From NCBI GenBank assembly GCA_973895155.1, contig OZ316893.1, positions 27,528,001 to 27,592,000 of the forward strand: a stretch of 64,000 nucleotides of DNA, given 5' to 3'. Within the stretch, counting starts at the first letter, position 1; the number at the start of each line of letters is the position of its first letter. Below the pieces are notes generated by a model. That model did no database searches. It was given only the letters and a program-made list of their open reading frames with translations, and had not been told where the DNA came from. This DNA is from Marsupella aquatica. Taxonomy: Eukaryota > Marchantiophyta. Position numbers and translations under genes: made by a program. Positions 23,910-35,440 of this stretch are shown here, piece by piece.

Positions 23910-25659
23910 CAGCAAAATACTTGATGGGCCCTCTAGCTAAAGACATTCCTGACGAGCCCCTAAGTTTTCAACTAGTATGTGGGTCCGGCTCAATTTTTTT
24001 AACATAGTGGTAATATTGTATTTGTTTGTTTTACTAACTCCAAGACTAACTCTCTTTCTTGGTTATCAAGTTTGCCAAAACTCTATGATGTGCCCAAATA
24101 CACTGCCAAGAATTTGGAAGGAGCTTTAGCGTCCTACATAATATTGTCATCATTTGTTTGTCTCCACCTCTCTCATGTTCTTTTCACCTCTCTATGTAAT
24201 TCATATTGCAACTCCTCACTTTAGCAATCACCTGGCTTGTTTGAGTGACAAATTATTCATCACAAGGGTGAGCAACGAACTATCTTGGAGGCAAGGAGCT
24301 AGGCAATCACCTGCACTTCATTGTCTTGCAATGTTTTTGTGCAATGGATAATTATGCATTGCACTTGTCTATAAAATTATGAGATGTTTTTAAAAGTATT
24401 TGAAGTTTGCATAATAAAAGTTGACATCACTAACAAACAAATTCATAAACTCAAAAACTATTTATAGCATTGGTTTTTTAATTGTTTTTTTTAGACAAGT
24501 ATACTTTTTGTTTGGAAAGTGTAATTTATTCATCATGATTTGTCTAATAATGATAAAAACAAAATTCTCATCAATTTTAATGGCAAATGGCAACAAAGAA
24601 AAAACCCATAAGTGTAGAATCATAATCATCATGTTGGGAAAAGAGTAACTTTATATAAGACACCTTCATAAGAGAAGAAACATACTAATTTCATTTCTGT
24701 TTTTTAAATGTATGTTTTACTAATCAATAGAAAGTCATAGCCTTATTTTTGTAGAGATTTTATAATAATAGAATAATTTAATGTTTTGAGAATAGTTGAT
24801 TAGTCTTGAATGTGCAAGTGAGTTTTGACATTAATATATATGCTTATAACTTTTTTGGTGTGTATTCAAGGAATATGTTTGAATAAGACCTAGCGGGAGC
24901 TACACTCAAGTGGCATACAAGATATTTTTTTAAGATTTCTCATGGTGACTACCATCAAGGTAAATGTTTATATCAGTGCATGTTTTTATGACTAGAATTT
25001 GTGTTTATTTGTTATTTGTGAAGTGACTTGATATTTTGTCCATTCAATTGACATGAGCAATTTTGTGCGAGTTTGTAGACAAATTTTGGCATCACTAAGA
25101 AACAACCCCAAGCTATCATCTAAGCTTGAAATAGAGGTTTGTTTCTCTCTTTATTCCTCGTTGAATAAATGTGATTGCTAAAGTTGTTCACTCATAGAGC
25201 TAAATCAAACATGAATCTATCTATACTTTAAAATCTAATTTTCACATATGTAATATTTATCATAATAGTGTTTATTTTCAAATAAATTATCAGATTAGCT
25301 AAAAATTTGTAGCATTATCATATATGGATGTGCAAATATTAGTATATTAATTATTTGCCACAACACTTACCTTTTATTTGAATCAACACAATAGATTTAT
25401 GCAATCTTAACAAAACTGTAAGTAATTGTAATTTGCAATTTATTTGTGGAAAGCAATGCTCTTGGTAGGTAGATGAGTCTTTTGTAAATCTTGTTTCATT
25501 TTGTTATGGTTATCTTAGGGCATTACAGATTAAGAAAGTGAAATTTGCCCTTTGTTGGATTCCAAAAATGGAGAAGTTAGCTCTTTGTACCTAAAATTAT
25601 TTACTTAAGTTTATTATCAATCAGGTACCATAATTATAAGGTCCATATCATATTGTTCA

Positions 25660-26345
25660 AGTTAAGGCAATAAACTATAGTACACACATGCAGAGGTCGG
25701 TGTAATGTTTGACCCTAATTGTAACTTCAAAATCAATATAAAGTTACAAGTTAAGGCATTCTGGTACACACATCCGCAAGGGTCGGTGTATTGTTTGACC
25801 CCAGTTGTAACTTCAAAATCAATATAAAGTTACAAGTTAAGGCATCCTGGTACACACATCTGCAAGGGTCGGTGTACTGTTTGACCCCAATTGTAACTTA
25901 TAAAATCAATATAAGGCTACAAGTTAAGGCATTCTGATACACACATCCGCAAGGGTTGGTGGTGTATTGTTTGACCCCATTTGTAACTTCAAAATCAATA
26001 TAAAGTTACAAGTTAAGGCTTTTAGTACACACATCTACAAGGGTCGGTGTACTGGTTGACCCTAGTTGTAACTTATAAAATCAATATAAGGTAACTACAA
26101 GTTAAGACATTATGGTACACACATCTACAAGGGTTAGTGTACTGGTTGACCCTAGTTGTAACTTCAAAATCAAAATTAGGTTATCCGGGAAGGTTACAAG
26201 TCAAGGCATTTTGGTACACACATCTACAAGGGTCTTTATGATGTTTGATCCCAATTGTAACTTCAAAATCAATAAGGTCATAAGTTAAAGCACTTGGTAC
26301 ACATATATTCAAGGGTTTGAGTATTGTTTGACAAGTTGTAACTTA
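25660..26345. repeat. ~86-bp tandem repeat array
   Basis: Roughly eight degenerate units built from ACAAGTTAAGGCATT, then GGTACACACATC, GCAAGGGTCGGTGTA, TTGACCCCA, TTGTAACTTCAAAATC and AATATAA. Unit length is near 86 bases with small indels; the array decays at the right end. It is non-coding. Confidence 0.85.
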
Positions 26346-26829
26346 AAAACAAGGTTATAATACTCTAGAGTTTACATTCCAAAAATCTAACATTCAATAC
26401 CACTTCAGAACAATATTTTCATAACCGGACCCTTCCACATGTTAACATTGTAATAATCCTTACATTAAACTTCAATGTAAGGTTCCCATGATCAAACCCT
26501 CGCTTATTCACCTCACCTTCCTCATGATCTTTCACCCCTACTTATATTTCTAATATTCTTTCCCATTTTACTTGTATGGCTTCAAGAGGTTGAGAAAATG
26601 CTTTATATGTTGCTTACCAAGCTTATTTTATTTGATTGTAATTAAATTGCCTTTTAAAATATACCTAATACCCAAGCTGGAGATTTTTCAAATATGGATT
26701 TTTTTCAAAGCCGACCTACTGCCCAAGTTCTTCTTATTCCTTAGGCACCATAAAGGGCATAATCTAGTTATGTCAACATCCAAGCATGGATAGGTTTAGT
26801 TTAATAGAGTTGTTTGTGTCGAGAAGTGA

Positions 26830-27085
26830 CATTACTCTTCACACGAGGTTTCACACACAAAAGCAACATAGATCATTGGATTCAAAACATCTAATGGTGT
26901 AAAAGTTCTTTTTGAGCTAAGAGACCACACGAGTATTCACACACAAAATAAATCTGGATGGTTGGATTCATGACATCTAATGGTAGGAAAACTCATTTTC
27001 AGTTGAGAGGCCACACGAGCCTTCACACGAGTCTTCACACACCAAATGGATGTAGATGGTTGGATTCAAACCATCTAATGGTTGG
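26830..27085. repeat. Short tandem repeat, ~90-bp unit, three copies
   Basis: Three units share CACACGAG, TTCACACAC, GGATGGTTGGATTCA and CATCTAATGG. It sits inside the 4.3-kb inverted-repeat element and shows no coding potential. Confidence 0.65.
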
Positions 27086-28256
27086 ATATTTACAGGGTGA
27101 CGTGGAATTTTGACAGAATTTTCAGATTTACAGAAGTCTCTAACTGGACCCGTAAATATACTTATTTAAGGAGCTCCTTGTCCCCCTAACCCTTTCTCAG
27201 GACCTGTCATATTATTTTTTTCATTTTTTAATTGTAACATATTGTAGAACTATGTAGGTTAGTCCACCAGATGTATTGTCTAGAAGCATATTCTAGTGTT
27301 CACCCCATATTGTCTTCCCCTACCTCCCTGGCGAATGCTCCCCCCATGCCTCCGTCAGTGCATTGCCTCCCCTCCCCTCCCTGCCTCATCATTAGCTTCC
27401 TCCCTTGTGAATCCCCTTGACCTTAGCAATTCCCTCCCCCTCTTTCTTCATTATGGACAATTCCCCCTAGCAAATGCTCCCCGGGATATGGGCCAGCCTT
27501 CCTTGCACAGTGCAACTCCACACAGGTCTGAGGTCTCATAAGTATATAACTTATGTATAAAGTATTTAGCCCTTCTCACTCCCATATTCATTTGTTTCAT
27601 GTTTTGAAAAACTTCAACAAGGGAAAGTACTTCATTTTTGCTCTCTTGAGTTATTTTCTCTCAATTTTTTGGAATTACTCATACCTGAAAGTATTTCTCC
27701 AAAGCATAGTCTTACCTGAACTTTAGGAAGGTGACCAATAGTTTTGGGTTCTATTTTTTTAAAGTGTTTTTTTGCAAATAAATCATGTGGGACTTAAACA
27801 ATTCCTTGATACTATTTTTCCAATTTTTGTTATTGGAAATATTCACCTTAGAAGTGAGCATTTCCTTGGTGTCAATTTTGCGATATTATCTTTAAATGTG
27901 AGCACCTAGGTAGAGTATTTCAGGCAATTTACGCAATGCCTCTTAAACAACAATTTTATTCTTTAGCTTAGTACACAAGGCATTAATTGAATTCACAAGG
28001 CATCAATTGAATTCATAAAAATGAGCATATAGGATGCACCTGGTAACAAGCAGTGTACAAAAGAGAGTACACTGAAAATTGCTTCTAGAGAGTATATCTA
28101 ATGGACTGACGTAGATAATTGTAAAAATGGAAAAAATAATAAGACAGGTCCTGAGAAATGGTTGACGAGGGGCCTTGAGCATTAAGTATACTTGAAAAGT
28201 TAGGGGCTAGTCAGAAATATTGTTAGCTAGGCCCCGCCCATCAAGTATTTTGCTGC

Positions 28257-28677
28257 AAAAAACCGTAGGCTGAGGTGACAAAAGTGACTGTGTAGTAGCA
28301 CTCCTCAGGTTTTACTGTGTAGTCTCGCCAGCCCCAGCCCCTCTAAGCCACAAAAATGTACTTGATTGCCAGTGGCCTCTCACAGAAATGTTTGTGATCA
28401 CCTCCTCCTCACATACCTGTGTACTAAGTAATTGGCCCCTCCTTGGCAGTAGGTGTATTTGGACCCGTGGATATGTTCAATTCCCTTGCATATAACCCAG
28501 CACATAACTACTTTAAATGCTCATAATTTGGTAATTAACAATGATTTAGTTTCTCACATGGCCTAAGTTTTCCTCAAAGCTTTTCTTTTTTCCAGTTCAA
28601 ACAATTTGGATGCATAGATGGGTTCAATTCCCTTGCACATAACTACTTTACATTCACGTTGCTAACAATGATTTAGT
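28257..28677. other. Intergenic, nothing recognised
   Basis: The flank between the inverted-repeat element and the Copia-3 LTR. It holds a diverged repeat of 'ggttcaattcccttgcacataactacttta' (28480s and 28620s) and no gene. Confidence 0.45.
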
Positions 28678-29030
28678 TGTTGAGCATAGATGACAATCGC
28701 AACGGCAAGCCCATGAATCATCCAACGTACAAGAGTCGACACAGAGAGATACGTGGTTCACCTCCACATGATCAAGGCTATGTCCATGGGAACACACAAG
28801 AGCTTTACTGCACTCTAGGCCGACCGGCCATACCAAGCATCCACGTACAGTGCAAGCTCTCCCTATCTCTCAACTAGCTCCGTAACAATGACCCTGAGTT
28901 CCCACTCTCCAAGCAGACACCGCCTGGTTATAGAGTGTGCACAGCATGACTAACCTAACCAAGTCTACGACTAAGGTTAGCCTTAATTACGGTACAGTCG
29001 TAACTCTAGACCTAAGAGTAAATCCTAACA
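28678..29030 (-). repeat. Copia-3 3' LTR
   Basis: 353 bases with TGTTG...CTAACA ends on the plus strand, i.e. TGTTAGG...CAACA on the element strand. It matches the Copia-1 LTR throughout. Next to it at 29031-29045 is the purine-rich tract GGGAGAT (element strand), a plausible polypurine tract. Confidence 0.85.
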
Positions 29031-29174
29031 ATCTCCCATGGCTTGACTCTGGTCTAGCGGAGGGTAAAGACTGCTACCCTGACTGCTACCAATATGATTG
29101 CTCAGCGGGAAGTTCTGGAAAGAAAAACCAAACCGGTTTTTCCCTCTTTATACGAGAGTAGACCAGAACTAAGC

Positions 29175-30015
29175 CTAGCCTAATTCGAGGAATGAGCAAG
29201 AGCATATCTCAGTATCTACACAAATGTTAAGTAACCCTACAAAGTAGACCTCCAACTTATGCATCCACCTTCCAGTGTGAACACAGAACCTGTTGTTGAC
29301 CTCCTCCAATCCAAATCCTATGCATAGTACGTCAGCATCTACATAGCCCATCAATGATCTAGCATTATCAACATGTGCATCAAACAATAGACCATGATCC
29401 ACGGTACCCTTCAGATACCAAATAATCCACTTCATTGCTTCCCAATGTACTTTCCCTGGATTCGACATGTACTTGCTCACCTTGCCCATAGCCATGGCAA
29501 GATCAGGTCTAGTGCAAGTCATCAAATACATGAGACTCCCCACTGCCTTGTCATACGGAGCCTTTGACATCAACCCCTTTTCTATGTCATCTGTAAGACT
29601 GAAAGCTGATGACAACTTGAAGTGTGGAGCCAACAGGGTACTTACTGGCTTGCTATCCCCCATGTTGAACCTTGCAATTACCTTCCTCGCATAACTGCTC
29701 TGCGTCAACCATAGCTTGCCAGCCTCCAAGTCCCTAGTGATCATTCTCCATACCCAAAATCCTCTTAGCTAGCCCTAAGTCCTTCATCTTAAACTCTGCA
29801 CTAAGCAGTGCCTTGAATGAGCTTAACAATCTCAGACCTATCCTTGGCCGCAATAAACATGTCATCCACATAAAGTACTAAAATAATGAATCCAAAGACA
29901 ACATTCTTCATCGGTTTAAGATACACACAAGGGTCAAATACGCACCCGTGAAAGCCTTGTGCACGAATCCAATCATCAAACCGCTTATTCCACTGTCTTG
30001 GTGATTGCTTCAACC
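29175..30015 (-). pseudogene. Copia-3 reverse transcriptase C-part and RNase H remnant
   Basis: The minus-strand frame 29801-30013 has KQSPRQWNKRFDDWI and ILVLYVDDMFIAAKD, the copia RT segment with the YVDD catalytic motif. The frame 29175-29744 continues with RT thumb/connection features (GSLMYLMTCTRPDLA, WIIWYLKGT) and the first RNase H aspartate region (YVDAD), but the rest of RNase H is garbled and then lost before the LTR. The left break of Copia-2 falls exactly between SLYGL and KQSPRQ; its counterpart lies at 55484. Confidence 0.85.
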
Positions 30016-30347
30016 TGTTGAACTATGACATCTTCCTTCCTGACGATCCAATCATTACTCATTCCATGCACACGTAGTCGACACAATCTCTACGTGGTTC
30101 ACCTCTTCTTTAAGGCTACGTCCACACGAACACTCAAGCTTTACTTCAAGAGTAGACAAACACACATGCTCTCCCTCTTCCTCAAGTTGCTCCGTTACAA
30201 TGAGTAAGCACCACACACCAACGGCTTACACTAGCCTTGGTATATACAAGGTCACACACAACTAACCTAACCTCAGCTAAGACCCTAACTGTGGTTAGCC
30301 TAAGTACCGTAACCTTTGAGTCACAAGACTAAGAGCAATCCTTAACA
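30016..30347 (-). repeat. Copia-2 3' LTR
   Basis: 332 bases, plus-strand ends TGTTGAAC...CCTTAACA. Adjacent on the interior side is the polypurine tract AAGGGGAAGTT (element strand, 30348-30360). Confidence 0.92.
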
Positions 30348-30554
30348 AACTTCCCCTTGACTCTAGTCTTGGGGACTGCAATTTCTGCTATCCATATGAG
30401 ATACTCAGCGGGAAATTCTAGACAATCACCTAAACCCATAGGTGTCCCCCTAGAAACCATTTAAGGTTAACTAAGGGTTAACTAGAATTAAGCCGTAGCC
30501 ATAACAGGATTGAGTAACCCATATATAGAAATTATATATTGTTAAGTTACTCTC

Positions 30555-31104
30555 CTACTGCTGCAAATGCAAAACTTGCAAAGTAGCACAGTGCCTTGAG
30601 TAACTCTCCAAAAGAATCATTTTGGTAAAAGCATCAGCCGGGTTGAGCTTTCCATCAATCTTGACTAGCTCAAACATTTTATCAGACATTGCTTGCCTAA
30701 TAAAATGGTACTTGATGTCAATGTGCTTCACCCTACTATCCATAACCTGGTTAATAGCTAGGTGAAGCGCACTCTGGCTGTCACAATGAAGAGCCATTTT
30801 TCCATGCTCCAATCCCATCTCAGTGACCAGCTTATCCAACCAAATTGCTTCCTTTGCTGCTTCTGCTGCTGCAACATATTTTGCCTGTAGTAGACTGAGA
30901 TACACACTTCTGCAAGGTAGATCTCCAACTTATGCATCCTCCTCCAAGAGTAAACATATACCCAGTTGTTGACCTCCTTGTTTCCAAACAGCCTCCGTAG
31001 TCAGAATCTACATAGCCAACCAAAGATTTGGTTTTGTTTGATCTACTTTCAAACAACAGACCATAGTCTATTGTGCCTTTAAGATACCTGAGGATCCATT
31101 TCAC
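30555..31104 (-). pseudogene. Copia-2 RNase H
   Basis: Two overlapping minus-strand frames carry copia RNase [24 protein letters not shown] and ISWRS in the first (30832-31104), then [25 protein letters not shown] and VKHIDIKYHFIR in the second (30555-30905). The Asp, Glu and Asp acidic residues are recognisable across the pair. A frameshift near 30890 separates them. Confidence 0.85.
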
Positions 31105-31211
31105 AGCCTCTCAGTGTACCTTCCCTGGATTTGACATGAATCTACTAACTTTGCCCGTTGCTAGGGCTAGATCAAGCGTGGTACATGTCTTCAAATACAT
31201 TAGACTGCCCA

Positions 31212-32004
31212 CTACTTCTCATAAGGAACCTTATTCATCAAGCCTCTCTCCACTGGATCCGTGGGGCAGAAAGCCGATGATAACTTGAAATGTGGAGCCA
31301 AATGAATACTTACTGGCTTACAATTTTCCATGTTGAATCTTGCAAGTACCTTTTCAGCATACTTGCCTTGATTCAGCCACAACTGTCCAGTTTCAAAGTT
31401 CCTCGTAATCTCCATACCTAAGATCCTTTTGGCTTTCCCAAGATCCTTCATTCAGAATTCAGAATTTAATTTTGCTTTGAGTTTTTTAACCTTAGTTTGA
31501 TCCTTAGCCGCAATCAACATGTCATCCATGTAGAGCACCAAAATGAGTAAACCAAACACACCATTCTTGACTGATTTTGTATACACACAAGGGTCATATA
31601 CCATTCTAGTGAATCCTTGTGCAAGCATGAAATCATCAAATCGCTTATTCCACTGCCGAGGAGCTTGCTTCAATCCATCCAGGGTCTGAAATGCTTGCCT
31701 CATGATATGAAGACGGTTCTCCTTCTTCCAAGATCAGTGCTCTGTCAACATCATCAGGTGCAATGTCAGCATCATCTAACCTTGATGAATCTATCCATTG
31801 TCCATACCTTGTAGGAGCTCGAGTAGTTTGCCTTGATTTTCTAGCTGATGATTGTGGCTGATCTTGCTCTGTTGGTTGATTTTGAGGTATTCCAACAACC
31901 TGCTCCTCTTGTTCCATCACTAGAACCAGCTCCATTATTGGAGCACCTCCTTCAACTATGTCATAAAAACCCTCATGACCAATCTCCCCCTCAACATGGT
32001 CCAA
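31212..32004 (-). pseudogene. Copia-2 reverse transcriptase with internal deletion
   Basis: The frame 31452-31703 has GLKQAPRQWNKRFDDF and LVLYMDDMLIAAKD (YMDD catalytic motif). The frame 31212-31451 continues with MKDLGKAKRILGMEI. Upstream, 31645-32004 is the pre-RT linker (TRAPTRYGQWIDSS, EGEPSSYHEAS). Linker and palm are fused directly near 31700, so the RT fingers and first palm aspartate segment, which Copia-3 keeps at 55484-55800, are deleted here. Confidence 0.85.
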
Positions 32005-32698
32005 GATAGGAGATTTACCTTTGTCAGTACGGGAAGTCTGAGCATTCTCCCCCTCCTTTGATGATCGGGATCATTAAAGGATACATCTCTACTGACAAGC
32101 AACCTGGAAGCTGCTGGATCCCATAGCCTGTAACCTTTCACATCCTTTTGATAACCAAGAAAAATACACTTCTTGGAAGTCGGATCTAGTTTAGATTGAT
32201 TTTGCTTAGGTGTAAGAGCATATGCATCACTTCCAAAGACTCTCAAAATGTGATAGTCTGCTTGCCGTCCATACCTCATTTCAAACGGCGTCTTGAAATT
32301 GATTGCACTTGAAGGAGAAAGATTTACCAAATAAGTTGCCGTATTTATAACTTCAGCCCAAATTTTATGTGGTAAACCTGATTGACTCAACATACTTCTC
32401 GATCGCTCCAATAGTGTTCGGTTCAGCCGCTCAGAAACACCATTCTGTTGAGGAGTATAAATTGTCGTGAGATGACGAGTAATCCCTTGCTCTGCACAAT
32501 ACAGTTCAAATTCACTTGAACCGTACTCCTCGCCGTTATCTGATCACAGATATGTCACCTTGGATCCAGTCTGATTCTCAATTTGGGCTTTTCACTTTGT
32601 AAAAGTGCCAAAAACCTCTGACTTGGCGTGTAGAAATATGATCCACACATACCTTGAGTAATCATCAATGAACGTGACATAGTACAATTTTCCGGAAA
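31956..32698 (-). pseudogene. Copia-2 integrase catalytic core, C-part
   Basis: Minus strand from 32698 downwards reads GKLYYVTFIDDYSRYVW, then SDNGEEYGSSEF (second catalytic Asp), then TPQQNGVSERLNRTLLERSR (catalytic Glu) and the copia integrase C-terminal region (AEVINTATYLVN, KTPFEMRYGR). Two in-frame TGA codons occur, one in a usual Trp position and one just before SDNG where Arg is usual; both fit single C/G transitions. The first half of the domain lies at 52464-52668, beyond the CACTA insertion. Confidence 0.85.
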
Positions 32699-32714
32699 CA
32701 CTAGTAGAAAATGG

Positions 32715-33130
32715 GGCCTTTTATGACTATGACACATATGACTTATGTGCCCAAATGACAATATATGTCAATGAGAGGACATGAATGACACATAAATGAC
32801 TGTCTATAATGACATAGTGAAGAAAATGACTAGTAATTGCAATAGAGTCATTTAAACCAATTAGCAAAATGACTTTGACTTCTATAATGACAACACTGAT
32901 GAGTTATAGTCATTTTGGACAGTCTTTGTCAATGACACAATTGACAACAACCCTGTCATATCAATGTTTTACATTTGGGAAGTCATTTGGACGACGGTGA
33001 CTAATGACTAAAAAAACAAATATGCAAATATCAGTGTTTAGTAGTTATTTAAACCAAAAGTGATAAATGACATGATAAACAATATATGACTATTTTGAGG
33101 TTTAGGGTTTAGTATTTGATTTAGGGTTTT
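32715..33130. repeat. CACTA left subterminal repeats
   Basis: Many copies of AATGAC, TGACA and the inverse GTCATT in both orientations within about 400 bases of the end. The same words crowd the right end, so these are probably transposase-binding subterminal repeats. Confidence 0.8.
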
Positions 33131-33479
33131 AGGGTATGATAAGTCATCCACATGCATGGTAGTATAAAGACAGGGGGCACATACATATTAGATTTTAAAT
33201 ACATTTAGAGACTCAACAAACCTTGCTTTTCTTGTGAGTTTCATAATGGATATACAACTTAAAGGCTCCATCATCTCTAGTAAGTATGTATCTATAGTAC
33301 TTGCACCCATTCGTTACATCTTTCCTATATATGCAAAGGACTCTGGAAGTGTTACCATTCACATTTCACATATTGGAGTACCAGGGTATGCAAGGTTGCC
33401 AAATAACACTCTCCGGCATACGTTTAGGGTTTAGGTACTAGATGCCTATATTTGCTTGTCATTTTTTCCAATTACTCCT

Positions 33480-35440
33480 ATTATTTGCAAAGAATTAAGT
33501 CATTTATGCTTTGACTCAACTTTCTAGTCATTTGACAACTGCTGAAAAATGTCATTTATGCAAATGACATGAAAATAGATCATTTGGGATATCAATGTTG
33601 TGGTCATATATGTCATGCACAATATGACTCCTAAGGGCCTCCAATGGCTGATTGGCAATAATGGTCATAGGGGCCGGCCATTCAGGATGCTATCCACTCC
33701 AAATGGTGCGGGATAGGGTACGCATCAACTCTGGGCCACTAGTTATCCCAATTCGGCCTTGCAATAGTTTTTATGACCCAAGTTTTGCACCTTGAAAGGG
33801 CATCATCCAAATTTGGGCAAAACACTCCCAAGGTGTATGACTTTGAACAAATGTGGCATCGACTTTGAAATGATTTGCCCAAAGGGGTGCAAACTACTTG
33901 CATTTTGTCATTTGCAAGGGATTTTGGGTCATTTATGCGCGTGACTGAATGTTTTGGTCATTTATGGAGTCTTGTGAGATGTCATTCATGCGTATGACAC
34001 AAAAAGAAGTCATTGATGACGTCAATGTTGCAACCATGCATGTCGCAGACAATATGACTCGTTGGGGCCTCAGGGGGATGATTGGCCATATTCGTGCTGG
34101 TAGCCAGCCATTAAGGATGCTAACCACCCCACTTGGTGTGGGATAGGGTACTTGTCAACCCTGGGCCACTAGCTATGCCACTTTGCCTTTACAAACCTTT
34201 TTGAGGTATACTTTTTGCACCGTGGAAGGGCATCACCCAACTTTGGGCAAAACACTCCCAAGTTGTATGACTTTGGAGTGATTTTCCCAAAGGGGTCCAA
34301 TTCACTTGCTTTTTGTCATTGGCAAGGGATTCCAAGTCATTTATACTTGTGACTGAATGTTTTGGTCATTTTATGAGTGCCGCAACATGTCATTTATGCA
34401 AATGACATGGAAACATGTCATTTGGGATGTCAATATTGTGGTCATGTATGCCATGCATAATATGACTCCGGAGGGCCTTGAGGGGCTGATTGGCCATATT
34501 GGTGGTAGGAGCCCGCAATTAAAAATGCTACCCACTCCACATGGTGCGGGATAGGGTACTCATCGACCCTGGGCCACTAGTTATGCCATTTTTCCTTCAC
34601 AACCCTTTTTGACATATACTTTTTGCACCATGGAAGGGCATCACCCAACTTTGGGCAAAACACTCCCAAGTTGTATGACTTTGGAGTGATTTTCCCAAAG
34701 GGGTCCAATTCACTTGCTTTTTGTCATTGGCAAGGGATTCCAAGTCATTTATACTTGTGACTGAATGTTTTGGTCATTTTATGAGTGCTGCAACACGTCA
34801 TTTATGAAAATGACATGGAAACATGTCATTTGGGATGTCAATATTGTGGTCATGTATGCCATGCATAATATGACTCCGGAGGGCCTTGAGGGGCTGATTG
34901 GCCATATTGGTGGTAGGAGCCCGCAATTAAAAATGCTACCCACTCCACATGGTGCGGGATAGGGTGTTCATCAACCATGGGCCACTAGTTATGCCACTTT
35001 GCATCCACAAACCTTTTTGAGGTATACGTTTTGCACCATGGAACCTGGGCATCACCCAACTTTGGGCAAAACACTCCCAAGTTGTATGGCTTTGGAGTTA
35101 TTTGCCCAAAGTGGTGCAAGTGGCTCTCATATTGTCATTTGCAAGAACTTATGGGTCATTTGTGCGCGTGACTGAATATTTGAGTCATAAATCTATGGAG
35201 TGCTATGAGACATCATTTTTGCAAATGACATGATGTGAACGTACAAGTCATTGATGATGGCAATCTAGTAGTCACACAATAAGCCATGGATAATATGACT
35301 TGTTAGAGCCTGAGCTAGCATTTGATTGGCTATATCTTGGGGATGAACCCCACATTAAGTATGTCACCCACCCCAAATGGTGCGGGATAGGGTAATTGTG
35401 AACCCTGGTTACTAGTTATTCCACTATGCGATATCCCTTT
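33480..35440. repeat. 408-bp tandem array in CACTA left arm
   Basis: Five units can be followed by the phrase GTGACTGAAT(G/A)TTT at 33941, 34349, 34757 and 35168, with a more diverged copy at about 33511. Spacing between the central copies is exactly 408 bases, and the second and third full units are nearly identical. Each unit carries CAAATGACATG, CATGCATAATATGACT and GGTGCGGGATAGGGT. A 65-codon frame recurs in three units because 408 is divisible by three; I do not take it as a gene. Confidence 0.93.

Larger units (their letters stand above)
23910..28256. mobile_element. AT-rich inverted-repeat element (~4.3 kb)
   Basis: AGCAAAATACTTGATGGGC at 23911 is matched in inverse orientation by GCCCATCAAGTATTTTGCT ending near 28254, and similarity continues inward for about 65 bases (TAGCTAA, GACATT, CTGAC, AGCCCCTAA, TTTTCAA). 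The right arm also pairs further inward with 27160-27235, where TTTCTCAGGACCTGTC is matched by the inverse at about 28144-28159. The element may therefore be rearranged or contain a shorter relative (27193-28160). The interior is AT-rich with no transposase. No TSD was resolved. Confidence 0.5.

Noticed and set aside
33949-34962. Three similar 65-codon frames spaced 408 bases apart, looking like a gene family
   Set aside because: They are one frame of the 408-bp tandem repeat and have no motif or codon signal.
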